A stretch of 64,000 bases of DNA, taken from the NCBI RefSeq assembly GCF_002286775.1, contig NZ_NSGJ01000019.1, positions 1 to 64,000 on the forward strand. Direction: 5' to 3'. A program made the translations under genes and the position numbers. The notes beneath the pieces are model-generated. The model saw nothing but the letters and a program-made list of their open reading frames with translations, did not search any database and had not been told where the DNA came from. This DNA is from Myroides sp. N17-2 (lineage in GTDB: Bacteria; Bacteroidota; Bacteroidia; Flavobacteriales; Flavobacteriaceae). How positions within the stretch are numbered: the first letter of the stretch is position 1; each line of letters opens with the position of its first letter. This document shows positions 36,209 through 45,885 of the stretch, in pieces.

Positions 36209-36910
36209 TTAGATTAAAATATCACTCTCTAAGTCTGATTTTTCTACGTGAAACTTAAAGTTTAGCTTTTGCATTAACTCCAGTACCAAGTTTTTATACC
36301 AGTCTTCTGACTTAGGATGGATATATATTTTTTCTATTAACTGTTCGATATCTACATTGATCTTTATTCCCTCATGGACATCTATATCTAGAGGGGTAGC
36401 ATCAGAGATAATGCGAACTTCTTTTTCGTATTGAAAACTCTTTCTTTTAAATAAAAACGGGAAGAACTCATCGTCAAAAGGAATTAGTTCCTTTTTATAA
36501 TCGATATAATTCACCTCGCCGATATATTGATCTATTCTAGTTTCTGCATCCATCGCTTTTTGTAAGCGCTCAACAGTAGATTGAATAGCAATACCTTCTT
36601 TGTTTTTAGTGAAAATCTGCCACATAGCGAAAGACTCATATTCGTTGATATGCCAACTACTAACCACTATATTCTTTCTCTTCTGTTTATAGTGATGTAA
36701 GAAGTCTGGATTATCCTTACTAATCTTTTTAATCTCTTCGAATGTAGGCTCACTAAATGTTCCTTCATACTGATCTTCAAATTTATCAGAACGGGACATA
36801 AATAGCTTGTTAGACAGCAGTAGCGCTAAGAATTTAGACAAATCTAAGTATTTCCACACGATAGTTTCTGGGGCTAATGGAGGTAAGAGATTTTTGCTGT
36901 CTTTATACAT
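36209..36910 (-). CDS. DUF2971 family protein
   Basis: 233 residues, soluble. The features of DUF2971 proteins are visible: WKYLDLSKFLALLLSNKLFMSRSDKFEDQYEG near 20-50, VVSSWHINEYESFAMWQIFTKNKEGIAIQS near 82-112, and FLFKRKSFQYEKEVRII near 150-170. The function of this family is not established; it is often near defence or mobile genes, but here it sits in a housekeeping operon. It starts immediately after the ABC exporter stop and 9 bp before pncB. Confidence 0.8.
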   Translation of the reverse strand: MYKDSKNLLPPLAPETIVWKYLDLSKFLALLLSNKLFMSRSDKFEDQYEGTFSEPTFEEIKKISKDNPDFLHHYKQKRKNIVVSSWHINEYESFAMWQIFTKNKEGIAIQSTVERLQKAMDAETRIDQYIGEVNYIDYKKELIPFDDEFFPFLFKRKSFQYEKEVRIISDATPLDIDVHEGIKINVDIEQLIEKIYIHPKSEDWYKNLVLELMQKLNFKFHVEKSDLESDILI

Positions 36911-38740
36911 CTATTCTAATGTTTGTAGAGATACTAGTTTTGAGTAAGTACCGTTTTGTTGAATAAGCTCTTCATGTGTTCCTTGTTCTACTATTTTTCC
37001 TTTTTGCATTACTACGATTAAGTCTGCTTTTTGGATAGTAGATAGGCGGTGAGCGATAACGATAGAAGTTCTATTCTTCATCATATTTTCTAACGCTACC
37101 TGTACTAGTTTCTCGCTTTCTGTATCTAGGGCTGATGTAGCCTCATCTAAGATCATAATAGGAGGATTCTTAAGTACTGCACGTGCGATAGATAGACGTT
37201 GCTTCTGACCACCAGATAGTTTATTACCAGCGTCTCCGATGTTAGTCTCTATGCCATTTGGTAAATCCTTAACGAACTCATACGCATTAGCTATCTTAAG
37301 AGCATCTATGATTTGCTCATCTGTAGCATCTTCTTTACCTAACTTCAGATTGTTTTTGATTGTATCGTTAAATAAGATGCTGTCTTGCGTTACTAGACCT
37401 ATAAGGTTTCTTAAATCACTTAATTCAACATCTCTAATATCTTGATTGTCTATTTTAATCGTTCCTTCGTTGATATCCCAGAATCTAGTTAATAGATTAG
37501 CGATCGTACTCTTACCACTACCTGACTGACCTACTAATGCAATTTGTTTTCCTTTAGGAACAGTTAATGTAAAGTCTTTAAGAACATAGTCATCTTCATA
37601 TTTAAACGAAATGTTTTCTACTGTAATAGCATTCTCAAAACTTGTCTTAGCGATAGCGTTCTCTTTACTCGTAATAGGATTGTTTTCTTCTAATACCTGT
37701 AGCACACGTTCTGCAGCAGCATTACCACGTTTAAGTGCGTAAGATGCTTTAGACATCGCTTTAGCAGGTGTAAGGATATTATAAGCCATACCGATATAAG
37801 CGATAAATGAGGCTCCTGTTAGGGTACCTTCACCTAATACTAGGTGTCCACCATATACTAATAATACAGCGATAGTCACGATACCTAAGAACTCACTTAA
37901 CGGAGAAGATAAGTTCTGACGGTTAAGAATAGTATTGTTTAGTTCATAAAACTTCTGTGTAGAATCTTGGAACTTGTCATTAAATGTTTTCTCAGAATTG
38001 AAACTCTTGATTACTTTAAGTCCAGAAAGAGATTCTTCTATGATAGACATAAAGTAACCTTGCTCTTCAGATGCCTTTTGAGAACTTTTCTTTAGAGTTT
38101 TACCAACTTTAGAAATGATCACTCCAGAAACAGGGACGAATATAAATACAAATATCGTCAACTCTGTACTAATCGCAAACATTGCTAGTATGGTAAAAAC
38201 AATAGTTAGTGGTTCTCTAACGACTACTTCTAAGATAGATAAGAACGAGTGCTGTATCTCTAATACATCAGATGTAATACGAGAAATAACATCTCCTTTT
38301 CTCTTTTCTGAGAAGAAAGATAAGGGTAACTCTAACGACTTTTTATACATCGCATTGCGAATGTCTTTCAAAACACCATTACGCAAAAATGTAATAAAAT
38401 ACATCGCCCAATAGTTAAACAAGTTTTTAAATAAGAATAAAGCGATAATAACAGCTGCCATTATCATTAAAGTGTCTTGTGCTCCGTGCTCCGCTGTATA
38501 CTGCGTGATGAAGTAAGACATAGAATCTTCTAAGTAGTTTTTTAAGTGACCTATACCTGTATATACTGGTTGTTCTGTTATTTTTTTTGAATCACCGAAA
38601 AGTACTGTAAGCATTGGTATCAATGCCACAAATGATAATGCGCTAAAAAGGGCATATAGGATATTAAAGAAAACGTTTAGATACGCATAAGTCTTATATG
38701 GCTTAGCGAAGTGAATTATCTTTTTAAAATATTCGTTCAT
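36911..38740 (-). CDS. ABC exporter, MsbA-like (permease-ATPase fusion)
   Basis: 609 residues. An N-terminal six-helix type IV ABC exporter domain (about 15-330) contains RKGDVISRITSDVLEIQ. The nucleotide-binding domain has Walker A GQSGSGKST near 404, signature KLSGGQKQRLSIARA near 508, Walker B IMILDEATSALD and the H-loop VIAHRLS. It functions as a homodimer in the inner membrane. Similarity is to lipid A/lipid flippases such as MsbA, but drug or peptide export is also possible. First gene of the unit with the DUF2971 gene and pncB. Confidence 0.88.
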   Translation of the reverse strand: MNEYFKKIIHFAKPYKTYAYLNVFFNILYALFSALSFVALIPMLTVLFGDSKKITEQPVYTGIGHLKNYLEDSMSYFITQYTAEHGAQDTLMIMAAVIIALFLFKNLFNYWAMYFITFLRNGVLKDIRNAMYKKSLELPLSFFSEKRKGDVISRITSDVLEIQHSFLSILEVVVREPLTIVFTILAMFAISTELTIFVFIFVPVSGVIISKVGKTLKKSSQKASEEQGYFMSIIEESLSGLKVIKSFNSEKTFNDKFQDSTQKFYELNNTILNRQNLSSPLSEFLGIVTIAVLLVYGGHLVLGEGTLTGASFIAYIGMAYNILTPAKAMSKASYALKRGNAAAERVLQVLEENNPITSKENAIAKTSFENAITVENISFKYEDDYVLKDFTLTVPKGKQIALVGQSGSGKSTIANLLTRFWDINEGTIKIDNQDIRDVELSDLRNLIGLVTQDSILFNDTIKNNLKLGKEDATDEQIIDALKIANAYEFVKDLPNGIETNIGDAGNKLSGGQKQRLSIARAVLKNPPIMILDEATSALDTESEKLVQVALENMMKNRTSIVIAHRLSTIQKADLIVVMQKGKIVEQGTHEELIQQNGTYSKLVSLQTLE

Positions 38741-38768
38741 ATTTAGTAAATGTAAAAAGCAAAAATAA

Positions 38769-38797
38769 ACAAAAAAAGACTGGTATTGCTACCAGTC
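38769..38797 (-). terminator. terminator of the phosphosugar mutase operon
   Basis: On the minus strand gactggta pairs with taccagtc around a four-base loop, followed by seven T (A-run 38771-38777 on the plus strand). Confidence 0.85.
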
Positions 38798-38809
38798 CTG
38801 TTTATATGT

Positions 38810-40537
38810 TTAGTTCAATTTCATCTCGTTGATGATGTCTTGAATTCGTTGATCTAATAACTTTTCCGTTTGTTTTACCTCAGATAAGCTGTTTAGTGTC
38901 TCGTTCACACTAAAGTAGAATTTAATCTTAGGCTCTGTACCACTCGGACGAGCAGCGATCTTTGTTCCGTCTTCTAGATAGTATATTAATACGTTAGATT
39001 TAGGTACGTTGATAGGTTCTATTTCGTTAGTAAATAGATTTTTCGCCTCACTTGATTGATAGTCTTCTACACATACTACTCTCTGACCGATAATCTCAGT
39101 AAGAGGGTTTTGTCTAAGTTCTATCATCATTTGCTTAATTTCTTCAGCTCCAGAGATACCTTTTTTCACTAAAGAGATTAAGTGTTCTTTATAGAATCTA
39201 TTATCGATGTATAAGTTCATTAATTCTTGGAAGAATGAACTACCAGCTGCTTTAGCTACAGCAGCAATCTCACATACTAATAATGCAGAAGCTACAGCAT
39301 CTTTATCGCGTACAGCATCACCTACCATATATCCAAAACTCTCTTCACCACCACCGATAAACTTCTGAGTAGGACATTCATTAATAAACTTAGCAATCCA
39401 TTTAAATCCTGTCAATCCCACTTTGCACTCTACACCATAGCTCTCTGCTAGGTCTAGCATCATAGGAGTAGACACGATAGTCGAACCGATAAATTCATTT
39501 CCTTTAAATCCTCTGTTGCGTTTATATTGTTCTAATAAGAATCCTGTCATCATCACCATAGATTGGTTACCATTCAGAAGTCTCATATTACCATCTAAGT
39601 CACGTACAGCGATACCGATACGGTCAGAGTCAGGGTCAGTACCGATCACGATATCAGCACCAGTCTCATCTGCTAACTTAAGCGCCATAGTTAATGCCTC
39701 TGGTTCTTCTGGGTTAGGAGATTTAACAGTAGGGAAGTCCCCATCTGGTTCAGCCTGTTCTTTAACGATAAATACATTTTTATATCCAGCAGCTTCGAAT
39801 GCTCTAGGGATAAGTTTAATAGATGTACCGTGTAGAGAAGTATACGCTATTTTTAGTTGGTCTTTTACAGACTGAGGAGTATCAAAACTTGCGTTTTCGA
39901 TAGTTGACTTAATAAAAGCAGCATCTAGCTCTTCACCTACATAAGTGATAAGGCTGTCATTTCCTTTAAAGTTAACCTCGTTATATGTTAATCTGTTGAT
40001 TTCATCGATTACTGCACCATCATTAGGAGGAACTATCTGTCCACCATCTTGCCAGTACACTTTATATCCATTATATTCAGGAGGGTTATGCGATGCCGTT
40101 AATACGATACCTGCATTACATCCGTAGTGTCTTACAGCGAATGATAATTCTGGAGTAGGACGCATCTCAGCGAATAAGTAAACTTTCACACCATTAGCAG
40201 TAAATACATCAGCTACTACTTTCGCTAACTCTTGACTATTATGACGACAGTCAAAGTTTATAGCCACTTTCCATTCTTGGTTAGGGAATGATTCTTTGAT
40301 ATAATTAGCTAGTCCTTGTGTATTCTTACCTAAAGTATATTTGTTGATACGGTTCGTACCGATTCCCATAATACCACGCATACCACCTGTACCAAACTCT
40401 AAGTTTTTATAAAAACTATCTTTTAGAGTTGCAGGATCAGTATCCATCATTTTTTGAACAGAAGCCTGTGTATCAGCGTCGAAAGGTTCTTTTAACCACA
40501 ACTCTGCTTTTGCTAAGATTTCTTTTTCTACTTGCAT
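38810..40537 (-). CDS. phosphoglucomutase/phosphomannomutase
   Basis: 575 residues, typical for the long alpha-D-phosphohexomutase type. The phosphoserine is Ser149 in VLTASHNPPEYNGYKVYW. The metal loop is GTDPDSDRIGIAV, the sugar loop GGGEESFGYM, and the phosphate loop ARPSGTEPKIKFYF. It interconverts hexose 1- and 6-phosphates in the cytoplasm. The substrate (glucose or mannose) cannot be told from the sequence. Last gene of the unit DUF4199-glycosyltransferase-mutase. Confidence 0.93.
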   Translation of the reverse strand: MQVEKEILAKAELWLKEPFDADTQASVQKMMDTDPATLKDSFYKNLEFGTGGMRGIMGIGTNRINKYTLGKNTQGLANYIKESFPNQEWKVAINFDCRHNSQELAKVVADVFTANGVKVYLFAEMRPTPELSFAVRHYGCNAGIVLTASHNPPEYNGYKVYWQDGGQIVPPNDGAVIDEINRLTYNEVNFKGNDSLITYVGEELDAAFIKSTIENASFDTPQSVKDQLKIAYTSLHGTSIKLIPRAFEAAGYKNVFIVKEQAEPDGDFPTVKSPNPEEPEALTMALKLADETGADIVIGTDPDSDRIGIAVRDLDGNMRLLNGNQSMVMMTGFLLEQYKRNRGFKGNEFIGSTIVSTPMMLDLAESYGVECKVGLTGFKWIAKFINECPTQKFIGGGEESFGYMVGDAVRDKDAVASALLVCEIAAVAKAAGSSFFQELMNLYIDNRFYKEHLISLVKKGISGAEEIKQMMIELRQNPLTEIIGQRVVCVEDYQSSEAKNLFTNEIEPINVPKSNVLIYYLEDGTKIAARPSGTEPKIKFYFSVNETLNSLSEVKQTEKLLDQRIQDIINEMKLN

Positions 40538-40559
40538 AATATTGAATATTTAGTGTGGA

Positions 40560-41516
40560 TTAAAAACCGCGTTGTTCCGCGATCTTATATCTACTAATGT
40601 TTGTCTTTGTTTTTAGTATTAACTCGCCTAAGAAGCCAGCTAAGAATAATTGTGTTCCGATAATCATCGTCGCTAACGAGATGTAAAACCATGCATCTTG
40701 TGTCACTCGTATAGCAGGAAGATCGTGGTATAACTTGTATAATTTGCTCGCTCCAATAAAGAATGCAGCACAAAATCCGATACCAAAAGTTATAACCCCT
40801 AAGGTACCAAATAAATGCATAGGTCGCTTACCAAATTTGGATAAAAACCATATCGTGATTAAATCTAAAAAACCATAGATGAATCTACTCATACCGAACT
40901 TAGTTGTTCCGTATTTACGAGCTTGGTGTTGCACTATTTTCTCGCCGATGTTATCATAGCCTTCATTCTTAGCTAGGACAGGGATATAGCGATGCATCTC
41001 ACCAGATACTTCTATATTTTTGATTACCTCGTTTTTATATGCTTTTAGTCCACAGTTAAAATCGTTTAATTGTACACCCGAAGTTTTACGTGCTGCCCAA
41101 TTAAACAGTTTAGAAGGAAGGTTCTTAGAAATGACAGAATCATATCTCTTCTTTTTCCATCCTGAGACCATATCATATCCTAGAGCCATAATCATCAGAT
41201 ATAAGTCAGGGATCTCATCAGGGCTATCTTGTAAGTCAGCATCCATGGTGATTACTACATCACCCATCGCCTCAGCAAATCCTGCATGTAACGCTTGTGA
41301 TTTACCGAAGTTACGCTGAAAGCGTATCCCTTTTACATTTGGGTTCTCTCTGCTTAACGCAGATATTATCTTCCATGAATTATCTTTACTACCATCATCT
41401 ATAAATAGAATCTCATAGGTAAAGTCATTCTCTTGCATAACCTTCGTTATCCAAGAGTGAAGTTCAGGTAGCGACTCTGCTTCGTTTAACAGAGGAATTA
41501 CTATAGATAGATTCAT
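40560..41516 (-). CDS. family 2 glycosyltransferase with two membrane helices
   Basis: 318 residues. GT-A domain: SIVIPLLNEAESLPEL, ILFIDDGSKDNSW, GIRFQRNFGKSQALHAGF and DVVITMDADLQDSPDEIP with the metal-binding DAD, then DFNCGLKAYK. Two transmembrane helices near 235-260 and 275-305 anchor it. This is the DPM1/ArnC/GtrB layout, which transfers a sugar to a polyprenyl phosphate. It ends 22 bp before the phosphosugar mutase and starts 4 bp after the DUF4199 stop, so the operon may make and load an activated sugar. Confidence 0.9.
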   Translation of the reverse strand: MNLSIVIPLLNEAESLPELHSWITKVMQENDFTYEILFIDDGSKDNSWKIISALSRENPNVKGIRFQRNFGKSQALHAGFAEAMGDVVITMDADLQDSPDEIPDLYLMIMALGYDMVSGWKKKRYDSVISKNLPSKLFNWAARKTSGVQLNDFNCGLKAYKNEVIKNIEVSGEMHRYIPVLAKNEGYDNIGEKIVQHQARKYGTTKFGMSRFIYGFLDLITIWFLSKFGKRPMHLFGTLGVITFGIGFCAAFFIGASKLYKLYHDLPAIRVTQDAWFYISLATMIIGTQLFLAGFLGELILKTKTNISRYKIAEQRGF

Positions 41517-41520
41517 TTAA

Positions 41521-42105
41521 TTACTTGTGATCTTTATTAAAGTCAGTATCTACATCGTGATTAATCTCTGTGTGAGATGGCGTAAACTCTGATTTGTTTT
41601 TAAATATAGCAGCTAATAAGATACCAATCACTGAGTTTCTAAGGATACTACCTGCCCATAAGAATAGTTGTGCCTTAGGAGCATATTGTTTTAAGTCTTT
41701 GGCTTTTGCTAACTGTTCAGTGATTTGTTCTTGTGTAAGTGGTGAACCTTTTAAAGTCTCTACTAACATCCCATATAACTTTTGGTCAATTAGATCTTTT
41801 GCTGATGGGTCTACTAAGTTAAATAGGATGTTATTAACGATAAAGTTAGCTGTCACCCCTATAAGAGCAGCCACAAAGAATGGAGTGAATGCCTCTCTAA
41901 AAGTAACATATCCCCCTGCTTTCTTACGTGCAAAATAGATAGTAGCTATACCAATAAGTACCGTCACTGCGATATTAAAGAAACCAGCATAAGTGTTGAC
42001 AAATAATGTTTTATCGGTAAAGAATATGACACAGTTAAACAATAAATAATATACTGCTAATATTATTCCGAAAGTAACACCTACTTTATTTAATTGGTTT
42101 TTCAT
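41521..42105 (-). CDS. DUF4199 membrane protein
   Basis: 194 residues from the ATG at 42105 (MKNQLNKVGVTFGI). The open frame extends 55 codons further upstream, but a good minus-strand -7 box TATATTTG (42136-42129) lies inside that extension, so the internal ATG is preferred. Four hydrophobic helices (about 8-28, 38-55, 72-98, 148-170) with YVTFREAFTPFFVAALIGV between them match DUF4199. The function is unknown. It is often placed before a DPM1-like glycosyltransferase in Flavobacteria, as here. Confidence 0.82.
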   Translation of the reverse strand: MKNQLNKVGVTFGIILAVYYLLFNCVIFFTDKTLFVNTYAGFFNIAVTVLIGIATIYFARKKAGGYVTFREAFTPFFVAALIGVTANFIVNNILFNLVDPSAKDLIDQKLYGMLVETLKGSPLTQEQITEQLAKAKDLKQYAPKAQLFLWAGSILRNSVIGILLAAIFKNKSEFTPSHTEINHDVDTDFNKDHK

Positions 42106-42831
42106 TGGTAATCTATAAATATGATTTACAAATATAAGAAAATAACCCTTTAAGAACAGTATCCGCAATGAGATTGTTAACATATTATATTTGAATATTG
42201 ATAGTCTAAATTGGGAGAAGCTATAAACAGGAAACAAGTGAATAGGAAGCAAGGTAGCTTGAATCACCATTTACAAAAAATATACTCGTCTTTTTTTATT
42301 TTAGTGCGATTATGCCTCTTTAGTGCATTAAAATAACCATTCTAATCTTCCTTTTTTTTTCAGAATACCGTCATTTCAGCCTTAAATAGTAAAATATCAA
42401 AAAAACATACTACATTTTTTTTAAGACAGACAAATTCTTAAAACGTTAATATTAAGTATATTAATGTATTTTTAGATAATCAGGCCTATTTCTCATACAC
42501 CTCTCAATCCCAATGAGAGTCAGTACTAATAAGGAGTTGCTCGACAGTTGCTCGAGTATTCGCCGTAAATAGTCGCTCTGAGAAAAATTAGTCGAACAAT
42601 GGTTCTCGTATTAATAGGTAATCTACGACTAGCTGAGTATTGGGATTAAAAAGGAGGAGAATGGAGGGGAGAGGAAATTAGATTTGATACTCTAGCTCTT
42701 GGATTGGTTGAAAAATAGGTATGAGTTGTTTGTGTGTTTAAAAAGTTTTTCTGATGTGTTTATATATTGTATTTTAGTATTTGTTTTTATATAAAGTGTT
42801 TATGCAGAAGAATGAAATTGGGATGTGTAGA
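42106..42831. other. intergenic region carrying repeat copy 2
   Basis: No credible gene. It contains the DUF4199 promoter box, copy 2 of the 340-bp dispersed repeat (42330-42668), and 160 bp of T-rich leader before the secreted protein gene. An in-frame TTG at 42781 opens the next frame but lacks a signal peptide. Confidence 0.65.
42330..42668 (+). repeat. dispersed 340-bp repeat, copy 2, with 142-nt structured core
   Basis: Same order of parts as 12625-12964. The core 42506-42647 is exactly 142 nt long, as in copy 1, with the same nine-base terminal inverted repeat, the same tcgccgtaaatagtcgctct block, and the purine-rich tail aggaggagaatggagggg. Changes are concentrated in the AT-rich part before the core and in hairpin loops. 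The ctcga/tcgag and gagaa/ttctc pairings are kept. Confidence 0.8.
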
Positions 42832-43512
42832 ATGAAAAATATAGTATTACTCATAGGTTTATTGATTACTTATAATTCATTGGCACAGAAGTCGTATCTT
42901 AATTACGTGCCTAAAAACTGGAAGATAGTAAGTACAGCTAAAGGCGATTTGAATAAAGATGGAATAGAAGATTTAGTTTTGATTATTAAAAAAACAGATA
43001 TTTCTAACATCATTAAAAATGAGTCTTTAGGGCCAAAGGAGTTAGATACTAATCCTAGAGAAGTCTTGATTTTCTTTAAAGATAAATCACATAACTATAA
43101 CTTGGTAGAAAGAAATTCTAAAGGATTTGTTCCTAGTGAAAATTTAGTAGAGAATCCTTGTCTGTCAGATCCTTTTGATGAGGTCAGTATTGTCAATAAT
43201 ATTCTTATTTGGAAATTTAATTATTGGTCAAGCTGCGGTACTTATTTTAGTAGTAATATGACTTATAAATTTAGATATCAGAATAGTAATTTTGAATTAA
43301 TAGGTGCGGATTATTCTCAGTTTAGCAGAAGTACAGGAGAAGCGGAGCGGATGAGTATAAATTTCTCAATTAAGAAAAAGGAAGTAACAACTGGACTAAA
43401 TGAATTTGGGGAATCGAACCCAATAGTTGAGAAATCGTCTATTAAAATTGCGGAGTTATATAAATTTAAGAATTGTGATGAGGGTACATACTCAGAAATA
43501 TTAGAGTTTTAA
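42832..43512 (+). CDS. secreted protein with one EF-hand-like loop
   Basis: 226 residues from the ATG at 42832 (MKNIVLLIGLLITYNSLAQ), which gives a clean signal peptide. The frame is open upstream to a TTG at 42781, but that would bury the signal. A calcium-binding-type loop GDLNKDGIEDLVLI lies near residue 45, and the sequence NYWSSCGTYFSSNMTYKFRYQNSNFELIGADY near 135-165 is a conserved-looking beta-rich block. No enzyme motif recognised. It probably acts in the periplasm or outside the cell. Confidence 0.65.
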   Translation: MKNIVLLIGLLITYNSLAQKSYLNYVPKNWKIVSTAKGDLNKDGIEDLVLIIKKTDISNIIKNESLGPKELDTNPREVLIFFKDKSHNYNLVERNSKGFVPSENLVENPCLSDPFDEVSIVNNILIWKFNYWSSCGTYFSSNMTYKFRYQNSNFELIGADYSQFSRSTGEAERMSINFSIKKKEVTTGLNEFGESNPIVEKSSIKIAELYKFKNCDEGTYSEILEF

Positions 43513-43565
43513 CATACTAAAAGCGCCTCTTTCTATCGATTAGAAAGAGGCGCTTTTAGTATGTT
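43511..43565. terminator. terminator with a perfect 24-bp stem
   Basis: The arms 43511-43534 and 43542-43565 are perfectly complementary with a seven-base loop. It lies between two convergent genes and can serve both. Confidence 0.85.
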
Positions 43566-43574
43566 TAGTTAGAA

Positions 43575-44861
43575 TTACTTGGCAGGCTTTAGTCCTGTCA
43601 TTTTTTCTAAGGCTGAGAAGAAGTCGTTTCTCATAGTAGGTGTCATATTTTTAACTCGGGCTTGTCCGTGGTCTTTATTAGGAAGGACAAATGATTTAGA
43701 GTTTACTTTATCACTTGGAATTACCATAGATGCACTCCATGTGTCTGTACCTCCATATACATATAGAATGTTATTCGCATCATTCTCTAACCATGTTTTT
43801 ACTTTTTGGATTAGGACGTCATTAAAGCTGTCATAAGAAGTTCCAGGAGGCATAAATGTAGCTAAAGGATTAGTTGTAAAGCTTACGTAAGGTTTGAATA
43901 ATGATATGTCATATCCGTAATAGCCTAGCTGTGTACCTGCTTGGTAATAATGAGACTCAAAACGCTTGATAGTTTGATCGCTAAAGAAGTCGATATTACT
44001 TACGCTTAAGAAATGATCTGTCAAGGCATCAATATCTCTGGTATTCGGGAAAGTCACACACGAGTGTCCACTCTGCCAAAATCCGAAACTATACTCTAAG
44101 ACTGCATATTCAAAGGCTTTCTCTAATGAACCTACGTAATTAAACGTAAGCTTAGCTCCCTTAGCATACCACTTTAGTTTTTCTAAAATAGGTGCTTTGT
44201 TTTCGAATAGCTTAATCTGAATATCTAAGATCTTATTTCTACATGTTTTATCTCCTACATTATCTAAGAATGAATAAATACGTGGTTCTTCTAATGATTG
44301 ATTAAATGGTGCTACGTATGGGATGGCTACATCTACATCATTAGGATAGAAGTATTTATAGTAGATAGATGTTTGTCCACCTTTACTAATACCTGTACTG
44401 ATCCACTTCTGTGTGTATATTTCTTTAAACAATAGATTGATTTCGTGTAAGTCAGCAGTCACTTGTTCCATTGTTAGATATTGCCAAGGTTTGCCTTCAG
44501 GAATAGATTCTCCGAAGTAGCGGTGCTCGATGTTTAGGTAGTTACTCTGTAGATAGTTCACCATTTCGCTTGCTCTTACATAAAGATCATAACCGTTTGT
44601 CTCCATAATCATTGGGTGGTCAAAATCCCTGTGGTAGAAGTGCACTTTTTGATAGAAGTATCCTTTTGTAGGATCTGTGTGATCAACGAGTTGTCTTACT
44701 TTTAATTCGTAAAGGAGATAAGCGTCGTCTTTAGATTCTAGTTGTTTGAACGTTACATTCTTTAGGTTATACAGTGCCTGCTCAACCTTTTTTTGATCAG
44801 GATGAGCAATTGCTAAGAGTGTAATCAAGAAGAATACGAGTGTAGTAATTTTTTTAAGCAT
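43575..44861 (-). CDS. secreted serine peptidase, S37/S28-like
   Basis: 428 residues with a signal peptide (hydrophobic residues 5-20, cleavage near AIA). The alpha/beta-hydrolase-type nucleophile is in STGISKGGQTSIYY (G-x-S-x-G, near 163). YFGESIPEGKPWQYLTMEQVTADLHEI precedes it, and the C-terminal GGTDTWSASM and NKDHGQAR supply candidate Asp and His. This is the pattern of the tripeptidyl-aminopeptidase-like S37 family and the related S28 prolyl peptidases. It probably degrades peptides in the periplasm or outside. The exact specificity is unclear. Confidence 0.8.
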   Translation of the reverse strand: MLKKITTLVFFLITLLAIAHPDQKKVEQALYNLKNVTFKQLESKDDAYLLYELKVRQLVDHTDPTKGYFYQKVHFYHRDFDHPMIMETNGYDLYVRASEMVNYLQSNYLNIEHRYFGESIPEGKPWQYLTMEQVTADLHEINLLFKEIYTQKWISTGISKGGQTSIYYKYFYPNDVDVAIPYVAPFNQSLEEPRIYSFLDNVGDKTCRNKILDIQIKLFENKAPILEKLKWYAKGAKLTFNYVGSLEKAFEYAVLEYSFGFWQSGHSCVTFPNTRDIDALTDHFLSVSNIDFFSDQTIKRFESHYYQAGTQLGYYGYDISLFKPYVSFTTNPLATFMPPGTSYDSFNDVLIQKVKTWLENDANNILYVYGGTDTWSASMVIPSDKVNSKSFVLPNKDHGQARVKNMTPTMRNDFFSALEKMTGLKPAK

Positions 44862-44972
44862 AGTGTTTTGATTGGTTTATCTTCCAAAGATATAATTGTT
44901 AATGAAAGGTGAAGATAAAAATGTGATAAATTGACCAAATAACAGTAATTTTATCTTTTTATATACTTAGTT

Positions 44973-45389
44973 ATGAGTGAAGATAGTTTTGCAATACGCA
45001 TGATAGATTTGGATGGTTTTAAAGCAGTAGGAATGATTAATAGGAAGTATGCTGATTTTACAGAGAAGCATCAGTTTCCTTTTGTCTTGACTATAGAATT
45101 GTCCTTAGTCAATACAGATGGTGGTTATCCTACAAGTGAAGAAAGTGAGCGATTAGAGGAAATAGAGCTTAATCTTCGAAATATAGTTAAACAGACACAG
45201 TCTGAGGTTCATTATATCGGAAGAGTCAATAGAGAAGATGCTCAGGATATCTTTTATTATATTGCCACTGATGAGTTAGATGGGGAGGCAATAGGTATGT
45301 ATTGTGATACTATAGAAGCTGATAGAGGGATAGATATACAGATATTCGAGGATGCTAATTGGGATTCAGTTAGCGGGTTGTTAGATTGA
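44973..45389 (+). CDS. DUF695-like protein
   Basis: 138 residues, soluble and acidic. The segment QFPFVLTIELSLVNTDGGYPTSEESERLEEIE matches the start of DUF695 ('FPxxxxIxxxxxxxxxxGxPxxEExxxLxxxE'). The middle EVHYIGRVNREDAQDIFYYI fits the second conserved part. Function unknown. No same-strand partner. Confidence 0.65.
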   Translation: MSEDSFAIRMIDLDGFKAVGMINRKYADFTEKHQFPFVLTIELSLVNTDGGYPTSEESERLEEIELNLRNIVKQTQSEVHYIGRVNREDAQDIFYYIATDELDGEAIGMYCDTIEADRGIDIQIFEDANWDSVSGLLD

Positions 45390-45469
45390 TTATAAGCTAT
45401 ATATGTGCTAGGGTATGCTATGGGCATGCTGTTAAATGAATAAAGAGGTAAATAAAGTAAAAATAGGTA

Positions 45470-45499
45470 TTTGATTTTTCAAATTAAATTGTACATTTG
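45470..45499 (+). promoter_or_regulatory. promoter of rpmE2
   Basis: TTTG at 45470-45473 and TACATTTG at 45492-45499 are separated by 18 bases, a close match to the Bacteroidota consensus. Confidence 0.8.
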
Positions 45500-45506
45500 C
45501 AATCTG

Positions 45507-45612
45507 AAATAAAATACATAAGTATAACTAAAAGTTGTCGGAAGTTTATACCTTTCTTGAAAGAGGAAGCTTCAAAGCGAAAGATAGCTCACAATTTTAA
45601 ATAGAATTTATC
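45507..45612 (+). promoter_or_regulatory. structured leader of rpmE2 (candidate L31 autoregulatory RNA)
   Basis: The transcript would start about 110 nt before the ATG. The leader contains a hairpin ccttTCTTgaaAGAgg near 45553-45568 and a further gaagct/agctc pairing near 45568-45595. Families of L31 leader RNAs are known in several phyla, including Bacteroidota, and control the gene through binding of the protein. I cannot verify the match to a described motif from memory. Confidence 0.5.
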
Positions 45613-45864
45613 ATGAGAAAAGGTATTCACCCAGAAAATTACAGATTAGTAGCGTTTAAAGATATGTCTAATGAAGACGTATTCATCACAAAATCAACAG
45701 TAGATACAAAAGAAACTATCGAAGTTGACGGAGTAGAATACCCAGTGTTTAAAATGGAGATCTCTCGTACATCTCACCCATTCTACACAGGTAAATCTAA
45801 ACTTATCGATACTGCAGGACGTATTGACAAATTCAAAACTAAATACGCTAAATTCTCTAAATAA
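45613..45864 (+). CDS. rpmE2: 50S ribosomal protein L31, type B
   Basis: 83 residues, the length of the zinc-independent type B. It starts MRKGIHPENYRLVAFKDMSN and ends GRIDKFKTKYAKF. It lacks the CxxC zinc ligands of the type A protein. The gene has its own promoter, a long leader and a terminator directly after it. Confidence 0.97.
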   Translation: MRKGIHPENYRLVAFKDMSNEDVFITKSTVDTKETIEVDGVEYPVFKMEISRTSHPFYTGKSKLIDTAGRIDKFKTKYAKFSK

Positions 45865-45885
45865 TTTTAGCATATTATCATATCA

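Noticed and set aside
42106..42270. 55-codon N-terminal extension of the DUF4199 protein
   Set aside because: It overlaps a -7 box and adds sequence unlike the family; the ATG at 42105 fits the family start.
43511..43565. 24-bp perfect inverted repeat as a mobile-element end
   Set aside because: It sits exactly between two convergent stop codons and has a seven-base loop, so a shared terminator explains it.
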